This document shows positions 51,998 through 61,259 of a stretch of DNA of 64,000 bases, piece by piece (within the stretch, counting starts at the first letter, position 1; the number at the start of each line of letters is the position of its first letter). The DNA lies in assembly GCA_017991315.1 (NCBI GenBank), contig JAGOQS010000001.1, positions 868,001 to 932,000 on the forward strand, given 5' to 3'. The notes under the pieces were generated by a model. That model was not told the DNA's origin and did no database searches. It was given only the letters and a program-made list of their open reading frames with translations. The translations under genes were made by a program, and so were the position numbers. The DNA is from Ferrovibrio sp. Lineage in GTDB: Bacteria; Pseudomonadota; Alphaproteobacteria; Ferrovibrionales; Ferrovibrionaceae.

Positions 51998-53188
51998 ATG
52001 GCTCATTCGGGGATGGCAGGTTCGGCGCCGCCAAAGCGCAGCCTGAGTTGGAACGATCCGACGGTTCGCGCCGTCGTGTACCAGGTCTTGGCCTTGGGGC
52101 TTGTAGCCCTGGGCATCTGGTATCTGGTCAGCAACACGTTGCATAACCTGGAAACGCGCAAGATCGCGTCCGGTTTCGATTTCCTCGGCCGCGAAGCCGG
52201 CTTCGCCATCGGCGAAAGCCCGATCTACTTCGGCCCGGAAAACACCTATGCCCGCGCCATTCTGGTCGGCATCCTGAATACGCTGCGCGTCGCCGTGGTC
52301 GGCATCATCCTGGCCACCCTGCTCGGTACCATCATGGGTATCGCCCGGCTCTCGAAAAACTGGCTGGTGGCGAAGGTCGCCTCGGTTTATGTCGAGGTGG
52401 TGCGCAATGTGCCGCTGCTGCTGCAGCTTTTCTTCTGGTATGCGCTGATTACCGAAATCGCGCCCGGCCCACGCCAGGCGCTAAACCCGATCACCGGCGT
52501 GTTCATTTCCAATCGCGGCATCAAGGTGCCGGCGCCGACTGATCATTTCGCCTTCGATCTCGCCGGTATCGGTTTCCTGCTCGCTATCGTCGTCGGCGTC
52601 TTCGTCGCCCGTTGGGCGCGCAAGCGCCAGGAGGCGACAGGACAGGCTTTCCCGCTGATCCGCACCAACATCGCGTTGCTGATCGGCCTGCCGGTTGTCG
52701 GCTGGCTGATCGGCGGTGCACCGATGGAACTCGATGTGCCGAAGCTGGCCGGCTTCAACTTCTCCGGTGGCGCCACGCTGACCCCCGAATACGCCGCCTT
52801 GCTACTAGGCCTGGTGATCTATACCGGCGGCTTCATCGCCGAAGTGGTCCGCTCCGGCATCCAGGCGGTCTATTACGGCCAGTGGGAAGCGGCTTCGGCG
52901 CTCGGCCTCAAGCGCAGCATGGTACTGCGCCTGGTGGTGCTGCCGCAGGCCCTCCGCGTCATCATTCCACCGATGACCAGCCAGTATCTCAACATCACCA
53001 AGAACTCGTCGCTCGCCATCGCCATCGGCTATCCCGATATCGTGTCGATCGCCAATACCACGCTGAACCAGACCGGCCAGGCGATCGAGGGCATCCTGAT
53101 CATCATGGCGGTGTATCTCTCCGTCAGCTTGTCGATCTCGCTGTTCATGAACTGGTACAACAAGCAAATCGCCTTGGTGGAGCGCTGA
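51998..53188 (+). CDS. aapQ: General L-amino-acid ABC permease AapQ
   Basis: 396 residues. His/Glu-type permease with a large insert between helices 2 and 3 characteristic of AapQ. EAA loop EAASALGLKRSMVLRLVVLPQALR. Forms a heteromer with AapM. Confidence 0.94.
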   Translation: MAHSGMAGSAPPKRSLSWNDPTVRAVVYQVLALGLVALGIWYLVSNTLHNLETRKIASGFDFLGREAGFAIGESPIYFGPENTYARAILVGILNTLRVAVVGIILATLLGTIMGIARLSKNWLVAKVASVYVEVVRNVPLLLQLFFWYALITEIAPGPRQALNPITGVFISNRGIKVPAPTDHFAFDLAGIGFLLAIVVGVFVARWARKRQEATGQAFPLIRTNIALLIGLPVVGWLIGGAPMELDVPKLAGFNFSGGATLTPEYAALLLGLVIYTGGFIAEVVRSGIQAVYYGQWEAASALGLKRSMVLRLVVLPQALRVIIPPMTSQYLNITKNSSLAIAIGYPDIVSIANTTLNQTGQAIEGILIIMAVYLSVSLSISLFMNWYNKQIALVER

Positions 53189-53189
53189 C

Positions 53190-54278
53190 ATGGCCGCCGC
53201 TACCGAAACCATGAGCCCGCCGGTCAACCAGACCGGCATCATCGGTTGGGCGCGGGAGAAGCTGTTCTCCTCGCCGCTCAACATCATCCTCACCCTGCTC
53301 GTCGTTTTCCTGATTCTCGCCACGGTGCCCGGTTTCATCGAATGGGCCTTCATCAAGGCCAAGTGGACGGCGCCGACTGCCGATGCCTGCCGTGGTTCGG
53401 GCGGCGCGTGCTGGGCCTTTATTGTCGAGAAGCACCGGCTGATCCTGTTCGGCCTGTATCCGTATGACGAGCAGTGGCGGCCGCTGCTGGCGGCGGTGAT
53501 CAACATCGCATTGATCGTTGCAAGCTGCATGCGCCGCTTCTGGAACATGAAGCTGCTCTATATCTGGGTGGGCGGCCTTACCAGCATTGCGGTGCTGATG
53601 TGGGGCGGTGTGCTGGGCCTCAGCTATGTGCAGAACACCAACTGGGGCGGCCTGCCGCTGACCCTGATCCTCGCCACCTTCGGCATCGGCTTCGCTTTCC
53701 CCTTCGGCCTGGTGCTGGCCCTGGGGCGGCGTTCCAAGATGCCGGCGATCAAGACGCTCTGCGTCATCTACATCGAGTTGATCCGCGGCGTGCCGCTGAT
53801 CTCGCTGCTGTTCATGTCCTCGATCATGCTGCCGCTGTTTCTGCCGGAAGGTCTCAGCATCGACAAGCTGCTGCGCGCCCAGCTCGCCATCATCCTGTTC
53901 TCGGCGGCTTATATCGCTGAGGTGGTGCGCGGTGGCCTGCAGGCGATCCCGAAGGGCCAGTATGAGGCGGCGGACGCCCTCGGCCTCAGCTATTGGCAGA
54001 AGATGGGCCGCATCATCCTGCCGCAGGCGCTGAAGATCGTGATCCCGCCCATGGTCAGCCTGTTCATCGCGGTGTTCAAGGACACCTCGCTGGTGGTGAT
54101 CATCGGCATCTTCGATCTGATGAACGCCACCAAGGCCGCTCTCACCGATACTGCCTGGAAGGGCTTCTCGGTGGAATCCTACATCTTCGTCTCGATCATC
54201 TATTTCGCCTTCTGCTACTCGATGTCGAAATACAGCCAGGCGCTCGAGGCCCGGCTCGCCACCGGGCATAAGCGCTGA
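53190..54278 (+). CDS. aapM: General L-amino-acid ABC permease AapM
   Basis: 362 residues. EAA loop [21 protein letters not shown]; the N-terminal 150 residues hold the extra AapM segment with two more helices. One base after aapQ. Confidence 0.94.
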   Translation: MAAATETMSPPVNQTGIIGWAREKLFSSPLNIILTLLVVFLILATVPGFIEWAFIKAKWTAPTADACRGSGGACWAFIVEKHRLILFGLYPYDEQWRPLLAAVINIALIVASCMRRFWNMKLLYIWVGGLTSIAVLMWGGVLGLSYVQNTNWGGLPLTLILATFGIGFAFPFGLVLALGRRSKMPAIKTLCVIYIELIRGVPLISLLFMSSIMLPLFLPEGLSIDKLLRAQLAIILFSAAYIAEVVRGGLQAIPKGQYEAADALGLSYWQKMGRIILPQALKIVIPPMVSLFIAVFKDTSLVVIIGIFDLMNATKAALTDTAWKGFSVESYIFVSIIYFAFCYSMSKYSQALEARLATGHKR

Positions 54279-54292
54279 GGAGTCCTGAAGCC

Positions 54293-55042
54293 ATGACCAA
54301 TCCGTCTGCTCCCACCATTGAACTGCGCAACGTCAACAAGTGGTACGGTCAGTTCCACGTATTGCGGAATATCAACCTCAATGTCCGCCGGGGCGAGCGT
54401 ATCGTGATCTGCGGCCCGTCGGGTTCCGGCAAGTCGACCATGATCCGCTGCATCAATCGGCTTGAGGAGCATCAGCAGGGCCAGATCGTCGTTGATGGCA
54501 CCGAGTTGACCAATGATCTCAAGAATATCGAAGTGATCCGCAAGGACGTCGGTATGGTGTTCCAGCATTTCAACCTGTTCCCGCATCTCACCGTGCTCGA
54601 GAACCTAACGTTGGCGCCGATCTGGGTGCTGAAGAAGCCGAAGGCCGAGGCCGAGGCGACGGCGATGAAGTATCTTGAGCGCGTGCGCATTCCGGAACAG
54701 GCCAAGAAGTTCCCGGGCCAGCTTTCCGGCGGCCAGCAGCAGCGCGTCGCCATTGCCCGCTCGCTGTGCATGAACCCGAAGATCATGCTGTTCGATGAGC
54801 CGACCTCGGCGCTCGATCCGGAAATGGTCAAGGAAGTGCTGGACGTGATGATCGGCCTGGCGGAAGAGGGCGGCATGACCATGCTCTGCGTCACCCATGA
54901 AATGGGTTTCGCCAAGGCTGTGGCGCACCGCGTGATCTTCATGGATCGCGGCGAGATCGTGGAGCAGAACACGCCCGACGAGTTCTTCTCCAACCCGCAG
55001 AACGAGCGCACCAAGACCTTCCTGGGCCAGATCCTGCACTAA
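54293..55042 (+). CDS. aapP: General L-amino-acid ABC ATPase AapP
   Basis: 249 residues, near-canonical: Walker [23 protein letters not shown], signature LSGGQQQR, Walker [16 protein letters not shown], switch VTHEMGFA. Followed by a clear terminator that ends the operon. Confidence 0.96.
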   Translation: MTNPSAPTIELRNVNKWYGQFHVLRNINLNVRRGERIVICGPSGSGKSTMIRCINRLEEHQQGQIVVDGTELTNDLKNIEVIRKDVGMVFQHFNLFPHLTVLENLTLAPIWVLKKPKAEAEATAMKYLERVRIPEQAKKFPGQLSGGQQQRVAIARSLCMNPKIMLFDEPTSALDPEMVKEVLDVMIGLAEEGGMTMLCVTHEMGFAKAVAHRVIFMDRGEIVEQNTPDEFFSNPQNERTKTFLGQILH

Positions 55043-55064
55043 ATTTCCCGGTCCGCCTGAACAG

Positions 55065-55092
55065 AAAAGCGGGGCCCGGTGCCCCGCTTTTT
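55065..55092 (+). terminator. Rho-independent terminator of the aap operon
   Basis: AAAAGCGGGGC / GCCCCGCTTTT with a 5-base loop and seven consecutive T. Confidence 0.93.
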
Positions 55093-55155
55093 TATTGCCC
55101 CGGCGCTCAAGGCCGGCATCTTGCCATCAGCCGGGCAGCGGAGGATCATCGGGCC

Positions 55156-55830
55156 ATGGCTCTCATTAGCCTTCTGCATACCCTGCCGGCGACACCACGC
55201 CTGCTGCTGGCTGCCGCGCTGGGCCTGGCGACCTACCTGCTGCCGCTGGCCGGCCTCGAGACAGGGCTGCGCCTGATCTCGGCCTGGATCGTCCTTGCCG
55301 TCGCCTATCTGCTGCTGTGCTGGATCGCCATGTGGGACATCACCCCGGCGGCTTTGCGCAAGCGTGCCAAGGCGCTGGATGGCCGCGGCCTGCTGGTGAT
55401 GCTGCTGATTGTGGCGGCGGCCATCGCCAGCATGGCGGTACTCGGCTTCCTGGTGTTGCAGAAGGAACAGCAACAGGGCGCCGCGCTGGCATTGCGGCTT
55501 GGCCTGGGCGGTGTCGGCATGGTTTCGGCCTGGCTGCTGATCCACGTGGTGTTCGCCATGCACTATGCCCACCTGTTCTATGGCGACGACAAGGCGACCC
55601 AGAATCCCGATGATATGAAGGGCGGCCTGGACTTCCCCGGGGAGGAGAAGCCCGATTATGGCGACTTCCTCTATTTCAGCTTTGTCATCGGCATGACCTG
55701 CCAGGTCTCCGATGTGCAGGTGACTGGCCGGCATATGCGTCGCCTGACCCTGCTGCACGGCGTGTTGTCCTTCTTCTTCAACACCGCGATCCTGGCGCTC
55801 AGCATCAACATGGTCGCCGGCGCTATCTGA
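55156..55830 (+). CDS. DUF1345 membrane protein
   Basis: 224 residues, five hydrophobic segments; WLLIHVVFAMHYAHLFYG, YGDFLYFSFVIGMTCQVSDVQ and the final helix match the DUF1345 family. Function unknown. Confidence 0.88.
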   Translation: MALISLLHTLPATPRLLLAAALGLATYLLPLAGLETGLRLISAWIVLAVAYLLLCWIAMWDITPAALRKRAKALDGRGLLVMLLIVAAAIASMAVLGFLVLQKEQQQGAALALRLGLGGVGMVSAWLLIHVVFAMHYAHLFYGDDKATQNPDDMKGGLDFPGEEKPDYGDFLYFSFVIGMTCQVSDVQVTGRHMRRLTLLHGVLSFFFNTAILALSINMVAGAI

Positions 55831-55862
55831 GGGCTATACTGGCCGGCAGGGAGGAACCTGCC

Positions 55863-56414
55863 ATGCGCGCCATGCTGCCCAGTTCCATCATGCCCAGTTC
55901 CATCATGCCCAGGCCCATCCTGCTCGGCCTGGTCCTGTCCATCCTGTGCTTAGCCGCCGTCCATGCTGCCAGGGCGGCCGATTGGCCGGCTGTTGACCCG
56001 CCCGCCAGCTACCGCCTGCTTGGGGCCGCTCAGCCGGGCCAAGGTGCAGGCCAGAGCGCCTGCACCACCACGCCGCTCTGCGCCATCGAAACCCTGCTGG
56101 CCTGTTTCTCGCGCCGCGATGAAGCCCTTTGCCGCGCCGTCTGGCCCGGCGCCCCGGCCGGTAGCTTGTTCGGGGCAGAACAGCGCCGCCAGGCCTACTG
56201 GTGGAGCTGGCGGGTGGCAGAGGTTGCCCCGCTCAAGTCCGGGGAAGCCGAGATTGCCATAGCCGGTCGTCATTGCGGCTTGCTGAGCCAGGCCGAGCCG
56301 GTTTGCCGCACCACGCCGGCACCGGCCACGCGCTACCGCGTTGTCCGCCGCAGTGACGGCCAGGGCTGGCAGGTTATGGATTGGCGATCACCCACGGAAG
56401 CGAAGCTGAACTGA
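55863..56414 (+). CDS. Exported protein of unknown function with repeated N-terminal codons
   Basis: 183 residues. Start MRAMLPSSIMPSSIMPRP, then a signal core (LLGLVLSILCLAAVHAARA). Mature part has five cysteines (SACTTTPLCAIETLLACF, ALCRAVW) and a beta-type C-terminal half with HCGLLSQAEPVC. No family recognised. GGGAGGAACC ribosome site sets the first ATG; three later in-frame ATGs arise from the repeat. Confidence 0.65.
   Translation: MRAMLPSSIMPSSIMPRPILLGLVLSILCLAAVHAARAADWPAVDPPASYRLLGAAQPGQGAGQSACTTTPLCAIETLLACFSRRDEALCRAVWPGAPAGSLFGAEQRRQAYWWSWRVAEVAPLKSGEAEIAIAGRHCGLLSQAEPVCRTTPAPATRYRVVRRSDGQGWQVMDWRSPTEAKLN
55878..55907. repeat. 15-bp tandem duplication in the signal-peptide region
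   Basis: CCCAGTTCCATCATG twice without gap (55878-55892, 55893-55907), giving PSSIM twice and a further ATG each time. Confidence 0.93.
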
Positions 56415-56754
56415 TCTTTAATTCAAGTGTTAGGAATTATGGTTAGTAATCAGTAAATACTGGATTATTAACCAATGGTTAAATTCGCGCTATATATTGG
56501 GCATGGGGTGCGGAGGAGAGTGTTGTGGCGCTTCATGCATATTTATTTATTCAAATTAAATCATATTGTTATATTGTTAGAATAACCTGATGGATAAGAT
56601 TAATTCGAAGCGCCCGATTTGGTCGCATGAGGTGACACCGAATCCGTCCAGGGCCGATGCACAGCAGGCAGTGGCTTAAGTCTTCGCCACAAGCCACTGA
56701 CAGTTATGGTTAATAATTGGTAAAGCTGAATTAATGCTTCAGGCGACGCTACTT
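56415..56754. other. 340-base AT-rich intergenic region
   Basis: Much richer in A+T than neighbours, mainly 56415-56600. Holds a 29-codon open frame 56590-56679 (MDKINSKRPIWSHEVTPNPS start) without a ribosome site, and the inverted repeat CAGTGGCTT / AAGCCACTG at about 56669-56700. Could hold a small RNA or the remains of lost DNA; nothing recognised. Confidence 0.45.
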
Positions 56755-57348
56755 TCAGTAGCGCGGGTCGAACACCGCTTCGCGGCTTTGGTATGGCCGG
56801 AAGCCGACCTTCTGGTACAGCGGCAGGGCGGCCGGGTGGTCGAGGTTACAGGTATTCACCGTCAGGCGCGGGATACCCTTGGAGAAGGCATACTGCACCG
56901 CCCAGCGCAGGAACCAGCGGCCGAGGCCGCGGCCGATGCTGTCGGGCACCAGGCCGAAATAGGCGATGTTGATGGCACCGTTCTCGTTGATCGGCGGGTC
57001 GCGGCGATCCAGCTCGACATAGCCGGCCGGCACACCGCCGACATAGGGCACGAAGATTTCCACATCCGGATGCTGGATAATCTCGGCCAGCTCGATATCC
57101 GACAGCCGGTGCCGCTCCACCCAATGCCAGGGCTTGCCCACTGCCGTGTAGAGGTAGCGGTAATAGCCCGGGGTCGGGTTATCCAGCTTCAACAGCGCCA
57201 GCTTAGTATCCAGCAGCGGCGCCGGGTTCGGCACCTCGGCGGGTGCCGAGGTCATGTCCAGGTAGACCACGGTAACGTCGAAACGACCGTCCGCCCGCTT
57301 GCCGGCAGGCGGCAGGCTGAAGATCGGGCGGGCGATGCTGTCGGTCAC
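56755..57348 (-). CDS. GNAT-family N-acetyltransferase
   Basis: 197 residues. Acetyl-CoA loop in LVPDSIGRGLGRWFLRWAVQYA and C-terminal NTCNLDHPAALPLYQKVGFRPYQ. GTG start at VTDSIARP is used; the open frame continues upstream into sseA. Substrate unknown. Confidence 0.85.
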   Translation of the reverse strand: MTDSIARPIFSLPPAGKRADGRFDVTVVYLDMTSAPAEVPNPAPLLDTKLALLKLDNPTPGYYRYLYTAVGKPWHWVERHRLSDIELAEIIQHPDVEIFVPYVGGVPAGYVELDRRDPPINENGAINIAYFGLVPDSIGRGLGRWFLRWAVQYAFSKGIPRLTVNTCNLDHPAALPLYQKVGFRPYQSREAVFDPRY

Positions 57349-57370
57349 GGCAGGTCCCGCTCGGGCAGGC

Positions 57371-58228
57371 TCAGCGTTCCACCGGCAGGTCGGCGCGGCC
57401 GCCCCATTCGGTCCAGGAGCCGTCATAGACCGCGAGCTGGCGATGGCCGAGCAGGTGCATGCCGAGCATCAGGATGCAGGCCGAAACGCCCGAGCCACAG
57501 GTGGTGCTGACCGGCTTGGAGAGGTCGACCCCGGCCTTGGTAAAGATGTCCTTCAGCGCGTCGGCCGACTGGAACAGGCCGGTGTTGGGATCGGTCATCA
57601 GGGAGGAGGGCACATTCAGCGAGCCGGGGATATGGCCGCCGCGCAAGCCGATACGCGGTTCCGGCTCCGTCGCCTCGAAGCGGCCCTTGCTGCGGGCATC
57701 GACAAGCTGCTCGCGCTGGGTCGTCAGGTTGCTTTTGATCTGCTCGATGTCGCGCACCAGCAGGTCATTGCGCCGGGCGGTGAAATGGCGCTCGCGCGGC
57801 AGCGGCGGCAGATCCTCCACCGGGCGGCCCTCGGCGCGCCACTTCTTGAAGCCGCCATTCAGCACCGCCACATCGGTATGGCCGAAAACGCGGAACATCC
57901 ACCAGGCACGCGGCGCCGAGAGGTGGTTGTCGGAACCGTCATAGACCACCACGCGGTTACCATCGCCGATGCCAAGCCGGCGCATGCGCGAGGCGAATTT
58001 CTCCGGGCTGGGCAGCATATGCGGCAGCGGACTGTCGCTGTCGGAAATTTCGTCGATATCGAAGAACACGGCGCCCGGAATATGCGAATCGCGGTATTCC
58101 ATCTGGCCGTTGCGGCTCATGGTCGGCAGGTACCAGGAGGCATCGACGATGCGCAGATCCGGCGCCTTGAGATGTTCGGCCAGCCATTCGGTCGATACCA
58201 GCGCATCCGGATTCACGTAAGCAGTCAT
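57371..58228 (-). CDS. sseA: 3-mercaptopyruvate sulfurtransferase
   Basis: 285 residues, two rhodanese domains. Active cysteine loop CGSGVSA in TTCGSGVSACILML, as in 3-mercaptopyruvate enzymes (thiosulfate enzymes use a CRKGVT type). N-terminal domain with VSTEWLAEHLKAPDLRIVDASWY and HIPGAVFFDID. Moves sulfur from 3-mercaptopyruvate to cyanide or thiols. Confidence 0.92.
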   Translation of the reverse strand: MTAYVNPDALVSTEWLAEHLKAPDLRIVDASWYLPTMSRNGQMEYRDSHIPGAVFFDIDEISDSDSPLPHMLPSPEKFASRMRRLGIGDGNRVVVYDGSDNHLSAPRAWWMFRVFGHTDVAVLNGGFKKWRAEGRPVEDLPPLPRERHFTARRNDLLVRDIEQIKSNLTTQREQLVDARSKGRFEATEPEPRIGLRGGHIPGSLNVPSSLMTDPNTGLFQSADALKDIFTKAGVDLSKPVSTTCGSGVSACILMLGMHLLGHRQLAVYDGSWTEWGGRADLPVER

Positions 58229-58246
58229 CGCTTTCCCCCTGTCGGC

Positions 58247-58972
58247 CTACTGGGCCGCGAATTCGAGATTGACCCGCCGGTTCTGCCGGCCCTTGTTTTC
58301 CACCTTGCGCACCAGCACCGGCCCGATCTCGCCGGTACGCGCCACATGGGTGCCGCCGCAGGCCTGCAGGTCCAGCGGCCTGTCCTGGCCGGCCACTTCG
58401 ATCAGGCGCACCCGGCCCATGCCCATCGGCGGCTTCACCGCCATGGTTTTCACCAGATCGGGGCTGTTGAGCAATTCCTCGTCGGTGATCCAGCGCGCGG
58501 TAACGGCAAGATCGGCCGCGATCAGTTCGTTCAGCTTCGCCGTCAGCGTGTCCTTGTCCGGGATCTGGTCGGCCATGTCGAAATCCAGCCGGCCTTTGCC
58601 GTCGCCGACCTGGCCGCCGGTGACCGGGAAGGGCACTAGCACGGACAGCAGATGCAGGCAGGTATGCATGCGCATCAGGCGGTGGCGCCGCGCCCAGTCG
58701 AGTTTCAGCACGCCCGTGGCGCCGATTTTAAGCGCCGCGCTGCCGCTACCCGGCTTGTGGATGATGCTGTCGGGTCCGTCGCCCTTCACCGTGTCGGTGA
58801 TTTCCACCACGTCGCCGCTTTCCAGCGTGAACTGGCCGATATCGCCGGGCTGGCCGCCGCCGAGCGGATAGAACACCGTCGCATCGGTCTGGAAGCCGCG
58901 CTTGTCGATTGCCGTGATGGTAGCCGGGCAATCGGTGCGGTAGGCGTCGTCGCGGAACAGGAAGTCAGTCAT
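58247..58972 (-). CDS. Trans-acting alanyl-tRNA editing protein (AlaX-like)
   Basis: 241 residues. Editing-domain zinc motifs MHTCLHLL (HxxxH) and QACGGTHV (CxxxH), plus GGGQPGD near the N-terminus as in AlaRS and AlaX. Hydrolyses Ser- or Gly-tRNA(Ala). No alaS nearby. Confidence 0.9.
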   Translation of the reverse strand: MTDFLFRDDAYRTDCPATITAIDKRGFQTDATVFYPLGGGQPGDIGQFTLESGDVVEITDTVKGDGPDSIIHKPGSGSAALKIGATGVLKLDWARRHRLMRMHTCLHLLSVLVPFPVTGGQVGDGKGRLDFDMADQIPDKDTLTAKLNELIAADLAVTARWITDEELLNSPDLVKTMAVKPPMGMGRVRLIEVAGQDRPLDLQACGGTHVARTGEIGPVLVRKVENKGRQNRRVNLEFAAQ

Positions 58973-59008
58973 GGGGCAGGGAATTGGGCTGGGGTTCGGT
59001 TGGGGTGT

Positions 59009-60010
59009 TCAGTTCATCCAGGGCGGTATTGGCAGGTTCTTGGATTTCAGGAAATCCGGGTTGAACAGCTTGCTGGCATAGCGGGCACCGCCATCGCAGA
59101 GAATGGTGACGATGGTGTGGCCCGGCCCCAGCTTCTTGGCCAGCCGGATCGCAGCGGCAACATTGATGCCCGACGAGGAGCCGAGCACCAGGCCCTCATG
59201 TTGCAGCAGGTCGAACACGATTGGCAAAGCTTCATCGTCCGGGATCTGGAAAGCGTCGTCGGGCGTGATGCCTTCCAGGTTGGCGGTGATGCGGCCCTGG
59301 CCGATGCCTTCGGTAATCGAGCTGCCTTCGGCCTTCAGTTCGCCATGCTTGTAGAAATGATACAGCGCCGCGCCCATCGGATCGGCCAGGGCGACCTGGA
59401 TTTTCGGATTGCGCTCCTTCAGTGCCATCAGGATGCCGGCGAAGGTGCCGCCGGAACCGACGGCGCAGGTGAAGCCATCCACCTTGCCCTCGGTCTGCGC
59501 CCAGATTTCCGGCCCCGTCGTGTGGTAATGCGCGGCGCGGTTGGCGACGTTGTCGAACTGGTTGGCCCAGATGGCCCCGTTCGGCTCGCTCTTGGCCATT
59601 TCCTCGGCCAGGCGGCCGGAATACTTCACGTAGTTGTTCGGATCCTTGTAGGGCACTGCCGGCACCAGGCGCAGGTCGGCGCCGCAGAGCCTCAGGAAAT
59701 CCTTCTTTTCCTGGCTTTGGGTTTCCGGCATCACGATCACGGTGCGGTAGCCCAGGGCGTTGCCCACCAGGGCGAGGCCGATGCCGGTATTGCCGGCGGT
59801 GCCTTCCACGATGGTGCCGCCCGGGCGCAGCAGGCCCTTGGCTTCGGCATCGCGCACGATGTAGAGCGCCGCCCGGTCTTTCACCGAGCCACCGGGGTTG
59901 AGGAACTCCGCCTTGCCAAGAATGGTGCAGCCGGTCAATTCCGACGCGCGCTGCAGCTTGATCATCGGGGTATTGCCGATGCTCTCGATAAAGCCGTTAC
60001 GGTAATCCAT
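59009..60010 (-). CDS. cysK: Cysteine synthase A
   Basis: 333 residues. PLP lysine in NPGGSVKDRAA, phosphate/substrate loop EGTAGNTGIG (TAGNTG replaces the usual TSGNTG), glycine loop VGSGGTFAG, and SSSGINVAAA. Condenses O-acetylserine with sulfide. The TAGNTG variant and an insert at PYKDPNNYVKYSGR suggest a distinct alphaproteobacterial subgroup. Cystathionine beta-synthase is less likely as no CBS domains follow. Confidence 0.9.
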   Translation of the reverse strand: MDYRNGFIESIGNTPMIKLQRASELTGCTILGKAEFLNPGGSVKDRAALYIVRDAEAKGLLRPGGTIVEGTAGNTGIGLALVGNALGYRTVIVMPETQSQEKKDFLRLCGADLRLVPAVPYKDPNNYVKYSGRLAEEMAKSEPNGAIWANQFDNVANRAAHYHTTGPEIWAQTEGKVDGFTCAVGSGGTFAGILMALKERNPKIQVALADPMGAALYHFYKHGELKAEGSSITEGIGQGRITANLEGITPDDAFQIPDDEALPIVFDLLQHEGLVLGSSSGINVAAAIRLAKKLGPGHTIVTILCDGGARYASKLFNPDFLKSKNLPIPPWMN

Positions 60011-60052
60011 GCCACCTGTCCCTTTCGCGAGGGATCAGTCTATACCCAGCCC

Positions 60053-60700
60053 CTAGCGGTGGGGCAAGCCGCCCGGATCGCCCCATTCCCGCTGTAGTTT
60101 CTCGCGGTGCAGCGCCAGCCATAGAATGCCGATGCTGACCGGGGTATTGGCCCCGCCGCCGCGCTGCCAGAACGCGTAGGCTTCCGTGAAAGGCAGGGAA
60201 AAAACCCGGATATCCTCGTGTTCATGCACCAGGCCGTGGATGCCGCCGGCCTTGCTGGCATCCACCGGGGCGCAATAGAGGTGAAAACGCTCGCTGGCGA
60301 AGCCCGGCGTGGAGTAGGGCGTGGTGACATGGAGCAGCGGGCCCAGCGGCTCAAGGCCGCTTTCCTCCTGCAATTCGCGGATACCGACGGCTTCTGGCGT
60401 TTCGCCGTCCTCGATCAGGCCGGCGACGAATTCCACCATCCAGGCGCGGTCGCCATTGAACAGGGCGGAAGCGCGGAATTGCTCGATCAGCACCACCTCG
60501 TCGCGCTTAGGATCGTAGGGGATCACCACCACGGCATCGCGCCGCCAGATCACCTCACGGGTCATCACGTCGCTCATGCCGCCGCCAAACAGGCCGTGGC
60601 GCAGGCGCAGTTCATCCACCTTGAGATGACCGCGAAAGGCGGCGCGCTGTTCGATCAGCTCTACGGGGAAGGGTTGGCCTTCGGAGGGGTTCTTGCGCAT
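60053..60700 (-). CDS. Nudix hydrolase, ADP-ribose pyrophosphatase-like
   Basis: 215 residues. Complete Nudix box from G in GLIEDGE through REL and EESG (pattern Gx5Ex7REUxEExGU). EQFRASALF and PYSTPGFASERFHLY are seen in NudF-type ADP-ribose hydrolases. ATG 60700; overlaps the upstream gene by 40 bases. Confidence 0.9.
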   Translation of the reverse strand: MRKNPSEGQPFPVELIEQRAAFRGHLKVDELRLRHGLFGGGMSDVMTREVIWRRDAVVVIPYDPKRDEVVLIEQFRASALFNGDRAWMVEFVAGLIEDGETPEAVGIRELQEESGLEPLGPLLHVTTPYSTPGFASERFHLYCAPVDASKAGGIHGLVHEHEDIRVFSLPFTEAYAFWQRGGGANTPVSIGILWLALHREKLQREWGDPGGLPHR

Positions 60701-61125
60701 GCAGAATCGGCCTCGGTCTGTTGCAGGAGGAGCTTGAGGAAAGCCGCCTTGTGGCGCCGTCGCCATTGCGGCAGTTCCCAGTCGGCATTGCCAGCGCCGA
60801 GGCGCCCAGGAAAGGGCAGGTATAGCCGGGCTAGCCGGGGCGCGGCAGCGCCTTGCGGCCGCACCAGGCGGCGGCGGCTGAGGTATTCCGGGCCTTCATA
60901 GGCATCGAGGCGGCGGCCATCTTCCGGGCTGCGGGCATGGAACAGCCAGCCCGTTACCTGGCCATTGGGCGCCGGCCGCAATACCGGATAGGTGCGCCCC
61001 TGGGCGGTCTTGCGCCGGAAACCGGGCAGAACCGCTGGCTTAAGCTGGTGCCGGGCGGGCCGGTAGCCCAGCACCAGGGCCAGCACATCCGGATCGCACA
61101 GCGTGCCGTAGAAGAAGAAAAACAT
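60661..61125 (-). CDS. Gamma-glutamylcyclotransferase-like (AIG2) protein
   Basis: 154 residues. FFFFYGTLCDPDVLALVLG has the YGTL substrate-binding loop; DAYEGPEYL holds the catalytic glutamate. ATG 61125 with AGGTGGTG; two GTG codons lie just before. C-terminal 40 residues are basic and overlap the Nudix gene. Confidence 0.84.
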   Translation of the reverse strand: MFFFFYGTLCDPDVLALVLGYRPARHQLKPAVLPGFRRKTAQGRTYPVLRPAPNGQVTGWLFHARSPEDGRRLDAYEGPEYLSRRRLVRPQGAAAPRLARLYLPFPGRLGAGNADWELPQWRRRHKAAFLKLLLQQTEADSACARTPPKANPSP

Positions 61126-61171
61126 CACCACCTGCCATAATCGTTGCCAGCCAGGGGATCTAACGGGTTAC

Positions 61172-61197
61172 TGATCCACCAGGCCTATGGCGACGTA
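61172..61197 (+). promoter_or_regulatory. ECF11-like promoter ahead of chrR
   Basis: TGATC (61172-61176), 17 bases, CGTA (61194-61197). This matches the motif known for RpoE-ChrR (ECF11) sigma factors, 63 bases before the chrR start. A CCAGGC/GCCTGG stem follows in the leader. Confidence 0.68.
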
Positions 61198-61259
61198 GAA
61201 TGTTTAATCCCAGGCCCGACGCCTGGTAAAGTTACTGGCCGGCATAGATCACGCGAGTC

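Noticed and set aside
57349..57426. Upstream extension of the GNAT gene into sseA
   Set aside because: Extension is P/A-rich, unlike the family; the GTG at 57348 fits the normal length better.
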